Part shown: one piece after another, positions 22,500-32,897 of the stretch
Numbering within the stretch: position 1 is the first letter of the stretch
Layout of the letters: the number at the start of each line of letters is the position of its first letter
NCBI GenBank assembly: GCA_001600615.1
Contig: BCKK01000007.1
Span: forward strand, 1,421,494 to 1,485,493
Direction: 5' to 3'
Source: Dioszegia crocea
Taxonomy: Eukaryota; Basidiomycota; Tremellomycetes; Tremellales; Bulleribasidiaceae
Length of the DNA stretch: 64,000 nt
Made by a program: the position numbers and the translations under genes
The notes under the pieces: model-generated
Told to the model about the DNA's origin: nothing
Databases searched by the model: none
Seen by the model: the letters and a program-made list of their open reading frames with translations, nothing else

Positions 22500-23932
22500 A
22501 TGAACGACCAAACCCTCATTCAGCTGAAGCGCGATATCGCTTCCTCCATCCCTGACTTCGAAACCAAGGTCACCCGAGCCTTCTCTGAGGTGATCTCGGA
22601 GCTCGCCAAAGTCACAGCCGACATCGCTGCCAAAGGTCCAGACTATATACCCTCGGTAAACGCATCAGACCTCTCATCCCTTGATCCATCCACAATCGAC
22701 CATCTCAAACGGACCGGTACCTTCATTGTCCGCTCGGTCGTGCCCCAAGCTCAGGCAGACCAGTGGAGGAGCGAGTTGCGCACCTTCATCGATGCCAATC
22801 GTTCCACTGTTGAAGGTACACCGGCCGACAATCCCCAATACTTTCAAATCTTCTATACCAAACCCCAGGTCGCAGCTCGGGCACACCCGGGTGTCCTTGC
22901 TACCCAGACCTGGTGTAACAACCTATACTCCCACTCCTCCGCTGCAGAGCCAGTCGACCTCGCAACCCCTCTCACCTACGTCGATCGGTTCCGAATGCGT
23001 CAGCCTGGCTTCGCTTGGGGAGCTCATCCTCCTCATATGGACGGTGGTGCGATTGAGCGTTGGCGGGACCCACGCTTCCGCTCGTGCTTTGAGGATATCC
23101 TCAATGGCGATTGGAAGCAGTACGACTCGTACAGTCTCAAGGGTCGGATCGGGGCCACCACTTCCACTCCCGGTCAGCCCAACCAGGCAAGCATCTTCCG
23201 AACTTTCCAAGGCTGGCTCGCTGTCTCGGAGACCGCTCCGAGCGAGGGTACGCTGAAGGTCTTCCCCGCCGTCACACTCAGTACCCCCTACATTATCCTC
23301 CGTCCCTTCTTCACTTGTACAGTGGATCTGTCTGATCCCGGAGCGCTAGATGCGAAGAACTGGAAGTTTGGTGAGTGCATTCCTTTCATCTCACGTCCAC
23401 CTTGTACCCCTCATCGCTGTCATTTTCCCCTTCTCGCAGCTATGGCCTTCATCCTGATTATCACACCCTTCTTAGACTCTCCTTTTTGATCCACCAAGAC
23501 TCTAGCTGACCCTCAGACCTATCCCAGCCCGACTTCCACGGCGTAAGCCGAGACGGCTCCGCCGGTGCCTCCGGTGCCGCCCGCCCATTCGAATTCAACC
23601 CCCTTACCCACCCCCATCTCGCCATTGACACCTCTATGATCTCCGTCCCTCGCGTCTACCCGGGCGATATGGTATTTTGGCAAGCCGACGTTGTCCACGC
23701 CGTCGAGAAGGAGCATAATGGCAAGGGTGACTCGTCAGTCATGTACATCCCGGCCGTCCCTGTCTGTCCGCAGAATACAGAGTACGTGGCGAGGCAGGCG
23801 GAGCTGTTTGAGAAGGGATGCCCCCCGCCGGACTTCCCGCAGGGTCGGACGGAGCTGGAGTATGCTTTACATGCGACTAAGGAAGATGTAGGGTCGGATA
23901 TGGCTAGGAGGGCGATGGGGCTGGCACAGTAG
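22500..23932 (+). CDS. DUF1479 family protein (putative Fe(II)/2-oxoglutarate-type dioxygenase)
   Basis: Two exons (22500-23370, 23517-23932) give 428 residues, the usual size of DUF1479/YbiU-like proteins. The family fold is that of the double-stranded beta-helix dioxygenases, and candidate metal ligands are visible: HMDGGAIERW provides His-x-Asp and WQADVVHAVEKEHNG the distal His. YVDRFRMRQPGFAWGAHPPH and SVPRVYPGDMVFW are characteristic blocks. The reaction is unknown. An oxygenase that opens or demethylates a sugar-acid or aromatic-acid ring is one guess. The ATG at 22500 is preferred over an earlier in-frame codon because it has the CCACC start context and directly precedes the conserved region. 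It is divergently transcribed from the dehydrogenase. Confidence 0.88.
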
Positions 23933-24291
23933 GTAATGGGGTGGATCTGGTCTGGAGGAGGGGATATTCAACATGCGGAAGGCGGTGACTGAGAGTATAA
24001 AGTGCAAGTGGGGCGGGTGGCTAGTAGGGTTAAAATAGCAAGTAGTTAGTGGTGATTGATGTACAAGTGCGCAATCCGAGTTAGTTTCGCAGCATGTTGA
24101 TATACGGGGTCAACTTGACAACAAGACAGCTGGCCAGAGTGCTCAGCCCACCACCTAATCAATAGCGACTCGACCTCATCTTAAAAGTTGAACAGCCTTG
24201 TGAGGAAAGCGTACCAACAACAAAGGCATACAGATTCAGAAGACAAGACTCAGATACATGCGCTACCAGTACAAATCGCTCCATTAGCACC
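23933..24291. other. convergent 3' flanks, no gene seen
   Basis: It lies between the stop codons of the DUF1479 gene and the class II aldolase gene. Confidence 0.4.
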
Positions 24292-25396
24292 TCAGAGCAA
24301 GAAATCTCCACCCGTCTCTTTCTTGAGCAGTTCATATTCTGGCTGGAACTGCTGATATCAGCGTCAATCCATTATGTATAGCCAGACTGTACTCGCGTTA
24401 TTGTACATCGTCTCCCAATACCCATTACTCGCCTGAGTATACGCCGCATCCTCAGCCGCGATGATGGTCTTCGGCAATCCATTCTTCACCGCCGCTTCAA
24501 TGACCAGTTGCTGCTTACAGGTCTTCTCCAGTAGACAGAAAAGGTAGATGCACTCGTCGACTGTCCGACCCACTGATACGTCAGCTTAGACCCACCCGGT
24601 AGAATAACAAAACCCACAAGTCAACAATCCGTGATTCTGCATAATACAGCAAAGAGCCTTCTCCCCCAGGGCATCGGCGATGTTGTTCCCCTCTTGATCG
24701 CTCAGGATGATACCGCCGTAGTTGGAGTAGGTCGAGAGATTGTTGTGGAATAAACAGGCATCCTGCTGCATGATGTCGATAGGCTTGCCGAATGCCGCCC
24801 AGGTCTTGCCGTAGAAGCTGTGGCAATGAGCAGCAGCGACGACGTCGGGTCGGCGGTTGTGGAGGGTGTGATGAAGCACGTAGCCGGCCTCATTGATAGG
24901 TAGCTGTGCTCCATGCTCGGTAACATATCCGTCAGGCCCGACAAGGACTAGATCTGATGCCTGCCAGATCAGTTCAGTTCTTTCAGGAAAAGCAGAGACT
25001 CACCTTGATGAGCGAAAAGTGCATGCCAAAGGGATTCATCCAGTAATGATCCGGCATCACAGGATCCCGCACAGTGATATGCCCCGCCGTACCTTCCCCG
25101 AAGCCCATCTTCCCCCAATACCTGAAACTCCCCGCCATGTGCTCCTTGATCCATGTACGCTCCTCATGCTTGTCCTCGAAGGTCGGTACGCCAGGCATAC
25201 GGATAGAGCCCTTCTTATCGCCCCGCCAAACCCGGTTGAAAGGGTTCGAGTCTAGATCACGCTTGTGGGAGTTCTGGACGGGCTCGGATACCTGGACATC
25301 CGGTCCGCCGCGCAAGATGAGCTTAGCATTGGCGATTGCGCTCTCGACTAGGGTGGGTGAGGCGGTGGTGCTGGTTGTAGCTGCGATGGGTGCCAT
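24292..25396 (-). CDS. class II aldolase/adducin family protein
   Basis: Four exons (25396-25004, 24960-24618, 24572-24388, 24351-24292) give 326 residues. Class II aldolases such as L-fuculose- and L-ribulose-phosphate enzymes use Zn2+ to cleave or epimerise sugar phosphates. Fungal members of this length often lack an assigned substrate. Visible signatures: GFGEGTAGHITVRDP (substrate loop), AAHCHSFYGKTWA with two metal-binding histidines, and CIMQNHGLLT with the third. PEYELLKKETGGDFLL is the usual C-terminus. The last intron is only 36 bp with a weak GTCTGG donor, but its gctgatatcag acceptor is typical and the added tail matches the family. If unspliced the protein would end YIMD at 24364. 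It shares a divergent promoter with an MFS sugar porter. Confidence 0.88.
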
Positions 25397-25563
25397 GTTG
25401 GATTAGAGGATAAGTGGATTTTGAAGAATGGTAAAATGGATGGTCAAGCCAGAAAGAGCTGCCCATATGTATACCCATCTTGACTGAGCTAGGCGGCGTC
25501 TCGCTTAGGATACAGGTCCGCACTCATGCAATGAGTGGAGAGGCTAGTGAAGAGCATTGCCTT

Positions 25564-25574
25564 CAAAGTCGCCG
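25564..25574 (+). promoter_or_regulatory. shared cluster-1 element (CAAAGTCGCCG)
   Basis: First of three direct copies in the aldolase/MFS divergent promoter; one base different from the other two. Confidence 0.6.
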
Positions 25575-25605
25575 CTGTATGGTCAGAAGAAAGAGACGGA
25601 GTGAA

Positions 25606-25616
25606 GAAAGTCGCCG
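25606..25616 (+). promoter_or_regulatory. shared cluster-1 element GAAAGTCGCCG
   Basis: Second of three direct copies, 42 bp after the first (start to start), about four helical turns. Confidence 0.65.
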
Positions 25617-25690
25617 CGGAATTGACCGGAACTCAAACGCTCCAAGCATTGCCATCGGGCGTCATGATTCATACCATCCCCTTACCATGT

Positions 25691-25701
25691 GAAAGTCGCC
25701 G
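25691..25701 (+). promoter_or_regulatory. shared cluster-1 element GAAAGTCGCCG
   Basis: Third copy, 85 bp after the second and 96 bp before the transporter ATG. Confidence 0.65.
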
Positions 25702-25796
25702 TGGAGCCCGCTGAGAGTGGAGGTCTGCCTCCTCCTCGTCGTATATAGCCATGCTGGGGCTCCGACTCTATCAAGCCCAATTACACCCTCGCCAAA

Positions 25797-27645
25797 ATGT
25801 CCGATATCCAGAAGTCTGATTCTCGCGCGGCCCACGTCGAAGATATCGAGCCTATCATCATTGGTAACCAGTACGACGACCTCGTCTCTAGTCTACTCGC
25901 CAATGACAAAACACCATGGTACAAGAAGCCCAATCTGAGGCGGCTGTATCTCCTCTTCATTGGGAGTGTACTCTGTGTCGAAACCACATCCGGATACGAT
26001 GCCTCGGTGCTAAACGGTCTACAGGCTGTGCCTAGGTGGACGGCGTGTAAGTTGTACTCTCAACCTGGTCATTGCGATATGCTGACGTGTAGATTTTAAC
26101 AATCCTGTAGGAACTATGTTGGGTTTGATCGGCTCAATGTACGCGCTAGGAGTAGGTTATTTCGTTCAATTACGGATTGTACTATGCTGATCGAGTAGGC
26201 CATTGTATCTGTACCATTCGTTCCCATCATCGCGGATCGCTTTGGACGTCGGCGGTGTACCCAGCTTGGTTGTCTGATTCTTCTGATTGGTGCTGCACTC
26301 CGTAAGTCAAGCCTAGTTCTCATCTGCATCTATCGGCTGACACGTGCAGAGACCGGAGCCGTCAACACTGCAATGTTCATGGTGGCTCGCGTCATCATAG
26401 GAATGGGCATCACTCCTGCTATTGTTGGCGCCTCGAATCTTATTAGTGGTGAGTGACTCTGCCCCTGCTAAATTCCCACATTTGCTGATTTACAGAATTG
26501 GCACACCCTAAAGAGCGGGCCCGACTGGGATCACTCTTCAACGCCTTTTTCTTCACCGGTAAGTTCGGCGTCCACCTTCACGTGGTTGGATACACAGCTT
26601 ACAATGCAGGATCCTCCCTAGCTGCCATCATCACCATTGGCACTTTCCGAATGCCCAACGACTGGGCTTGGCGTATCCCAAGTCTACTTCAGGCTCTACC
26701 CGCTCTGGTGTCTTTGACATTCATCAACTTCATTCGTAAGTCACTAGCAGCCAATTCAGATCAATAGCTGATGATCTAGCCGAATCTCCACGCTGGCTCG
26801 TCGCCAAGGGTAGAGCAGACGAGGCTTTCGCCATCCTCGTCAAATACCACGCTGAGGGTGACGAAAGTTCGGAATTCGCTCAAGCGGAGTTTGCCCAAAT
26901 CCAACAGACTATCGCACTCGAGAAGGAATTGAGCAAACAATCTTGGCTTACCTTGCTCAAAACTCGTGGTAACCGGAAACGTACCCTCATTGCCGCCTTC
27001 CTCGGTCTTGCTACCCAATGGAGCGGAAACGGGCTCATCTCCTACTACCTCTCCCCTATTCTCGTCAACGTCGGAATCACCGATTCACAGACCAGGCAAG
27101 TCATCAACCTCGGTCTTACCCTCTGGGGCGCTCTCACAGCATTCACAATCGCATTCCTTGCCACCCGTTTCCCCCGTCGGCGCATCTATCTCGCCTGCAC
27201 ACTCTCCATCCTCACCGTCTTCGTACTATGGACTGCCTTCTCAGCCCAGTACGCTGCCACCGGCTCCACCGCCTGGTCAGGCCTCGTCGTCACCCTCGTC
27301 TTCCTCTATCAACCCTGCTACAATCTAGCGTTCAATGCCTTATCCTACGCTTACCTCCCCGAACTCTTCCCATACCAAATGCGTACCCGTGGCGCTGCGG
27401 TTTTCCAGTGGTTCTCCCGCGCCGCTCTTTTCCTCAACACCTTTGTCAATCCCATCGGTATGGCGAATGCGGGTTGGAAATACCTCACCTCGTATTGCGT
27501 CTTCATCGCTTTTGAGGTGTTGTTCATCTACTTCATGTTCCCCGAAACTTATGGTCGGTCGATCGAGGAACTGGCGTTTATATTCGAGTCGACTGCTCAG
27601 GATGAGAGGAGCAAGAGGGTACATCAGGCAACAGTGGAGAAGTAG
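25797..27645 (+). CDS. MFS sugar porter (lactose/hexose permease-like)
   Basis: A multi-exon gene starting MSDIQKSDSRAAHVEDI. Sugar-porter motifs are clear: TTSGYDASVLNGLQA in helix 1, IADRFGRRR after helix 2, GASNLISELAHPKERARLGS, PESPRWLVAKGR, ATQWSGNGLISYYLS in helix 7, YAYLPELFPYQMRTRG and the final FPETYGRSIEELAFIFE. Twelve hydrophobic segments are expected. It should import a sugar with protons at the plasma membrane. It belongs to the fungal lactose/quinate-like branch by eye; the substrate is unknown. The last long exon (from about 26779) runs uninterrupted to the stop. The promoter, shared with the class II aldolase, carries three copies of the cluster element, which suggests import and aldol cleavage of the same compound or a derivative. 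Confidence 0.92.
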
Positions 27646-27822
27646 AAAGGGCTTGTAAGGTGTCTTTGGGCAGTCAGTAAATGTATATATTGTGAAAGGC
27701 ACTTGAGATTGGTCGGTTTGACCTCTGCGACCGAAGTGTCCCTGATGAAGCGAGACAAGTGCACCAATATGATTGGATGGGCGGACAAAAGATCAGCTGC
27801 TTCGCCCAACAAAAAGGTAACG

Positions 27823-27903
27823 TGGAGAAACAGCGAATCGAACGCTGGGCCTCATGCAGCTTATCAATGCTAAGCAAGCGCTCTACCCCTGAGCTACATC
27901 CCC
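27823..27903 (-). tRNA. tRNA-Ala (AGC) with a 9-nt intron
   Basis: On the minus strand it opens GGGGATGTAGCTCAGGGGTA, then the D-arm end GAGC and an anticodon loop TTAGCAT split by a 9-base intron (27867-27859) right after position 37. The T arm is CAGCG-TTCGATT-CGCTG. A box (TAGCTCAGGGG) and B box (GTTCGATTC) are present. Two stems are imperfect: a U-U pair in the anticodon stem, and a U-U plus a G-U in the acceptor stem. The gene could still work, or it could be decaying. It lies in the 5' flank of the XPT1-like gene. Confidence 0.75.
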
Positions 27904-28059
27904 AATACACAGATGGTATGTTAGGTCAGCCCTGAAGCGGTATATAATATGACAACACTGAGGGCCCTACCGCGCACAACAAATTCTAACCTTATCATCC
28001 GCTCGCGACACATTTTTTGCGACCACCACACCTTCGACACCGAAAGTCAACACATCAAG

Positions 28060-29248
28060 ATGGGCAACGCAGACGGAGAGGTGCCAATGTAAGCCCTATA
28101 TTCTGACCTATCGTTGCTTATAATAAGCTAACACAGACAGGATTCGGTTGAGCTACAACGACGTGCATAACGCCATCCAGCAATGTGCCGCCAAAATCCA
28201 AAAGGAATTCGGTGAGTTGTCCTTTCTGAGGTCATGGAGTGCATGAGGCTGATCCCATCAGAGCCAACACTATTTATCGCTATTGGTGGAGGTGGATTCA
28301 TCCCTGCTCGTATCCTGCGCACTTTCCTCAAAACTACCACCGAGGGAAAGAAACGGAATATCCCTATTCAGGCTGTTGGGTTGACGTTGTACGAATCTAT
28401 GGGCGGGGTATGTTCCTCTTTCCTCTCTTTGACCCGTAAAGCCTGCGCAGATGCAGGCATCAGCCATACTTCAGATGTCTTCGGATCGGAGCTGACCATC
28501 AGATTGCGGAAGTCGTCGGTAAAGAGGTCGTACGGACACAATGGCTTGATTTCTCCACTGTGAGTGCACAAACGTGCCCTTCTCTGCTCTACCAGCATCC
28601 TTTGGCCAGTTTTGCCTTGACTTGAGCCTTGAAGCTGATATGGAAAGCTCGGCAAAACCTTCAAGCACGGTGGTCTGCTCGGTAGGCGGATTCTTATCGT
28701 TGATGAAGTCGACGACACACGGACGACCCTGATGTGAGTTTTGCTCTGCCCTATGAAAGCCCTCAGCTCCGCCGCCGACTTTCTCTCCGCCGCCGGGACT
28801 GCGACTGCATCCCCTCAATTGTCTCTCAACACATCGCTCATCATCCTCTCTGGCTTACCACATTGCTGGACACAACTGATCCAGCAGATATCTCATCCGC
28901 GAGCTCCAGAAGGATATCGATGAGCAGCTCCAATTGATTGAGAACACCGAGGACAGAGAAAAGCTTAGGCAAACCACAAAGCTTGGTATATTCGTCGTGC
29001 ACAACAAGTAAGTCTACATTCCTCCGCATTGCACCCAACTCTCCCATTTCATCCCCTCCCCTCTTACGCATGTCATATTTGAGTCTCGCTAACCCCTCAG
29101 GCTTAAAGATAAGGCTGGTGATCTCCCCTCCGACGTCCAGTATTTCGCTGCGAAGGAGACTCCCGACGTATGGCTGGCGTACCCCTGGGAATGCGATGGA
29201 CAGATTGAAGAGCATGATGCTATGCGGTCTGAGAATTGGAAAGAGTAG
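28060..29248 (+). CDS. XPT1: xanthine/hypoxanthine phosphoribosyltransferase (XPT1-like)
   Basis: Seven exons (28060-28088, 28141-28211, 28262-28407, 28503-28559, 28648-28733, 28888-29007, 29101-29248) give 218 residues. The enzyme salvages purine bases with PRPP in the cytosol. The PRPP-binding loop is intact as ILIVDEVDDTRTTL. IGGGGFIPARILRTFLK is the first substrate block, VVGKEVVRTQWLDFS and FAAKETPDVWLAYPWECDG are strongly like yeast Xpt1, and the C-terminal EEHDAM run is shared. The length matches Xpt1 (209). It could use hypoxanthine or guanine as well as xanthine; sequence alone does not settle this. The gene is convergent with FIP1, the stops being 161 bp apart. Confidence 0.93.
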
Positions 29249-29408
29249 GTAGATATGTGGGAGTGGGCTGTCGTTCATTTGTCTCATGTCGGATCATGCA
29301 GTGCTTAGATGCGAGATATTGGTTCTGGGTGTGATGTCCTTGATACACGATTCATAAGATACGACAAATACCGTTTGGTGTAGATTGCCCTCTCTACACC
29401 TCGACTCC

Positions 29409-32114
29409 TCATCTCCGCTTACTACTCGTAGTTTTAGATTTGTGCCCTTCTTCCTCACTCGCGCTAGAATAGCTTCGGCGTCGTCTGTCCATATCAGTCA
29501 CAATCCCTAGCCCTTCGAAGCTGAAACTCACCTAGACCGCCGATCTTCCCCTTCTGCACCATCCTCACCCCATCCTCCAGGCCCTAGACCAACTGACAAA
29601 CTCCCATCATCCCTCTTCCGCTTCACCCTCTCTCTTTCCTTATACCTCTCCTTTTCCTTTTCCTTCTCTCGGCTACTCTTACTCTTCTTCCCTCCTTTAC
29701 TAGACGGACTTTCACTCCGCTTACTACTCCTTCGTGATTTAGATTCGGTATACTCTCCCTCTTCACTACTCCTCTTTGAACCCCTTCTTCGCTTATCAGG
29801 CGATCTCGTCCCGCCCTGACTCGAGCTTCGGCTAGGCGTATAGCTCCGACCTCTACTCCGATCCCCACTATCACTCCTGCTCCTCCCTCTGCGCGCTGAT
29901 CCACTCTCGGTCTCTCGGGTATCGGTACCGGTACCTCCGCCGTAGTCCAATCCGCCAGACACAGACGATTCGACCCGGTCTTTGTCCCTAAATCGGCCGG
30001 CTTTGGGACCTTTTGGAGCGGTGGGGATGATACCTGCAGCGGCGCGAGGTCCAAGTGGAGCTTCTTCGTCAGCATAGGTAGTGGATCGTCGGTCAGAGTA
30101 AACTTACCGGCTCCTCGACCGCGCAGCATTCCTCCCCTGGCTGGAACACCCCTCATCATCCCCCTTCCTCTCACTCCCATTCCTGCCGGTGGAATGTTGA
30201 CCTCTACGTAGCCGTCGGCAGTCTGCATAGTCAGCCCTGATTCTCAATGTAGGTTTCGCCAGCTCTGAGAACGTACGGGGTCGATTTCCTCCTGCTTGAC
30301 CTCTTCGCCCGATTCCGCATTTTGAGCAGGGGCAGCACCTGGGGTCGCAGATGGACGCTGGACTTGATCTGCCAGTCAGCTAAACACCCAGATCACAGCC
30401 TTCGCAGGATTCAGATGGACCAGGAGCCCAAATGTCATTCGCTCAAGGTTTCTTTCACCCTATAGCAAAGTCTATCGACTTGGAAACGTACTTGGTCTTA
30501 CTTGGCCTGCACCAGCCTGTCCCTGTCCTTGTATTCCACCCTGCGCGCCCATCTGCCCATTCTGCACACCGGCCATCTGCGCCATATTCCCCATTCCCGC
30601 TCCACCCATATTCCCCATCATCTGCGCCATCATACCCATATCCATCCCCTGCATACTCATCATTTGCTGCATTTGCTGCATCATCTGAGGGTTGAGGTTG
30701 AAGTTGTTGCCCTGATTAGGCTGAGCGGGAGCAGGGACATTGCCATTGGCGTTGCCCATAGCGGGTAGGGAAAGGTTGAGCATATGTAGGACTTCAGGTG
30801 TGATGGGTGCCATTGGCGGAGCTGCCATCTGGGTTGAGTCAGCACACTGTCATGGTCTGCTGAGAGATGTCGACTTACCATGGCGTTTCGTCCAGCCTCC
30901 ATTTCCGCTCGGAACCGCAAGAATTTCGGGAAAGACACCTCATCAAATCCAAAATTGAACCAATCCGATAAGTCGCTCCCGGGTCGTCTCCAGAGCTGAC
31001 CCGACCCCTCAAACATGGCCAAATCCATATCGTACACTGAATTTCCAGTGCTCGGTATTATTCCAGTCGGATGTAGAGGGTCGACAGAGGGATGTGAGGA
31101 TGCGGCGAGAACAGGTGGCAGGTCGGAATGGGGAAGTGAAGGGTTGGCAGGAGGGCCGTTTGTAATGGCTTGTTGTGAGGAATGGAGGAGATTAGGCGCG
31201 GTGCCCGAATCGCCAGATGGTGGGATTTGAGGATAGGCATTGGGACCGGGTACAGGAGTAGGTGTAGCACCTGGTCGTGATGCGGGATTGTACTCCGTAG
31301 TCTGGTTTGCAGAGACGGCGGTGGTAGGTTGTGCTGGAGTAATCAGCTGTGGTGCTTTGGCAATAAGTCTGAACTTACGTCTGGGAGGTGTAGGAGCTAC
31401 TACAGGTGCAGCTGTCTGACCTGTAGATGTATGTGCCCATTTCCCTATTCCGATCACGTTTGAAGGAGCTTGTTGAGTTTTTCTGCTCAGTCAGCAGAGA
31501 TCCAAATTGTTCAAGCAGTGTCACTCACCTCAAATCCAGAGCTCGACCAGTCTGCCCAGTGAAGACCATCTTGACATCATCTTCGTCATCCTCACTATCC
31601 GTCTCGTCCTCTTCTTCATCCTCTTCCACTCCTCCATCCTCCAGTGTTGGCTCAACAACAGCTGCTGATGGGTCAATACCATATGCTGCGAGCGATCTGC
31701 AAAATTTCAGCTTGACAATCAAGCAATGGTCCAGCTCCGAGGCTGGAAGAGACTCACGCAGCCATAGCTGAGCTGACACCCAGCGCTGCTGCAGCTCTAG
31801 CGGGGACAAGTGGAGCTGGCGCGGCGGCGGGTGTAGGAGTAGCGGCAGAATCTGCAAAAATCAATATTGTGCATGCAATATGTCTCTGACTTATAGTGAA
31901 CCTCCATGCTTTACTTCCTGCAAGCTGCGCCCTCTGCTAGTCGCTCCCTCTTCATCGCTAGATAGCAGAGATGGGCGAAGTCAGGCGTTTGTAACTCACT
32001 ATTTACTCCAGGCTTGACCTCCACCTCCTTCACCAACGAGGCATTTCCTGCTTGTACCGGGGCCGGTTCTGGCGCCTCTCCATATAGGAATGCGTCATCA
32101 TCATCTACGTCCAT
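29409..32114 (-). CDS. FIP1: pre-mRNA 3'-end processing factor Fip1
   Basis: A multi-exon gene. The conserved Fip1 motif is clear: SVYDMDLAMFEG, then SDLSDWFNFGFDE and FLRFRAEME; it links poly(A) polymerase to the cleavage and polyadenylation factor. Before it lies an acidic N-terminal region (DEEEDETDSEDDEDD). After it comes a Met/Gln/Gly-rich stretch (QMMQQMQQMMSMQGMDMG), a GRGRGMMRG-type arginine-glycine patch and a long SR/KE-rich tail (SRRSSKRSESPSS, KEKEKERYKERERV). This C-terminal RS-like tail resembles metazoan FIP1L1 more than short yeast Fip1. The start MDVDDDDAFLYG at 32114 is preferred; an in-frame ATG at 32174 also exists. The last exon ends SSKRR at 29409. Nuclear location is expected. 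Confidence 0.9.
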
Positions 32115-32897
32115 GGTGAGTGACTTTGATATAGGTAATTGAGTGAGATGTAGATGAGAGGTATTCACAGGCATCTTTTGGCAGCAGCAGCATGAGCGCG
32201 AAGGCGGTTACGTAAATGATCCCTCCAGTTAAGCTTCGCCTATGCCTCTACATACCTTTCTCGTTCGTTTCCCCCTTGCTATATATCCAGCACGTTAAGC
32301 CATTGAGGACGATCTCGCTTGCGTGGTCTTAGATGTACAGACGAGGCTGCAGAACAGCTCACCTCCGCTGACTGTAATCCTGCATCAACAGGTCACTAAT
32401 GTCGAGTCATGAAAAGAACCGCTGATCGGATGACTCCCGCTTATCGGTCCACGCGACTCAGCATCTCACCATACTATGGATCTGGGTGGAGTTGGGTGAG
32501 TATACATACAAGAACTGACTCTTGATCATGCTTACACCTCGGCCACAAGCGAGAATTCCTTGGTGAGGACGCAAACCTCAACACCGCACACTGCACAGGC
32601 GATGGTCGACCCAAGGGCCAATACATATTACACAGCCAGACGTGCTTATACCACTGACGTATGTCCCTTCTCCACGGAGGTTTGAAGTCAGCCTCGGGGG
32701 AGAACGGGTGAGAGCATATGAAAAGAGGCGACCTGGCGGAGCTAGACAAGAAAGGATGACAAAGCTGATACGCTGTCGCGGAGGCGCCACCATCGTGCCC
32801 TATCGACTCTCCCCCCATATTTCAGATACCTCTCATTGATCCGCGCTTACATCTTACACTACACCACAACATCTGACGACCCATACTCAGAGTCACC
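32115..32897. other. divergent intergenic region, no gene seen
   Basis: It lies between FIP1 and the 2EXR gene. A ccgcggaggcg-like GC-rich patch is near 32777, but nothing further can be supported. Confidence 0.4.

Larger units (their letters stand above)
25397..25796. promoter_or_regulatory. divergent promoter, class II aldolase and MFS transporter, with three shared elements
   Basis: It holds three direct copies of the cluster element: CAAAGTCGCCG at 25564-25574, GAAAGTCGCCG at 25606-25616 and GAAAGTCGCCG at 25691-25701. They lie 168-295 bp from the aldolase ATG and 96-223 bp from the transporter ATG. A TATATA string at 25741-25747 is a possible TATA box for the transporter. Confidence 0.7.
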
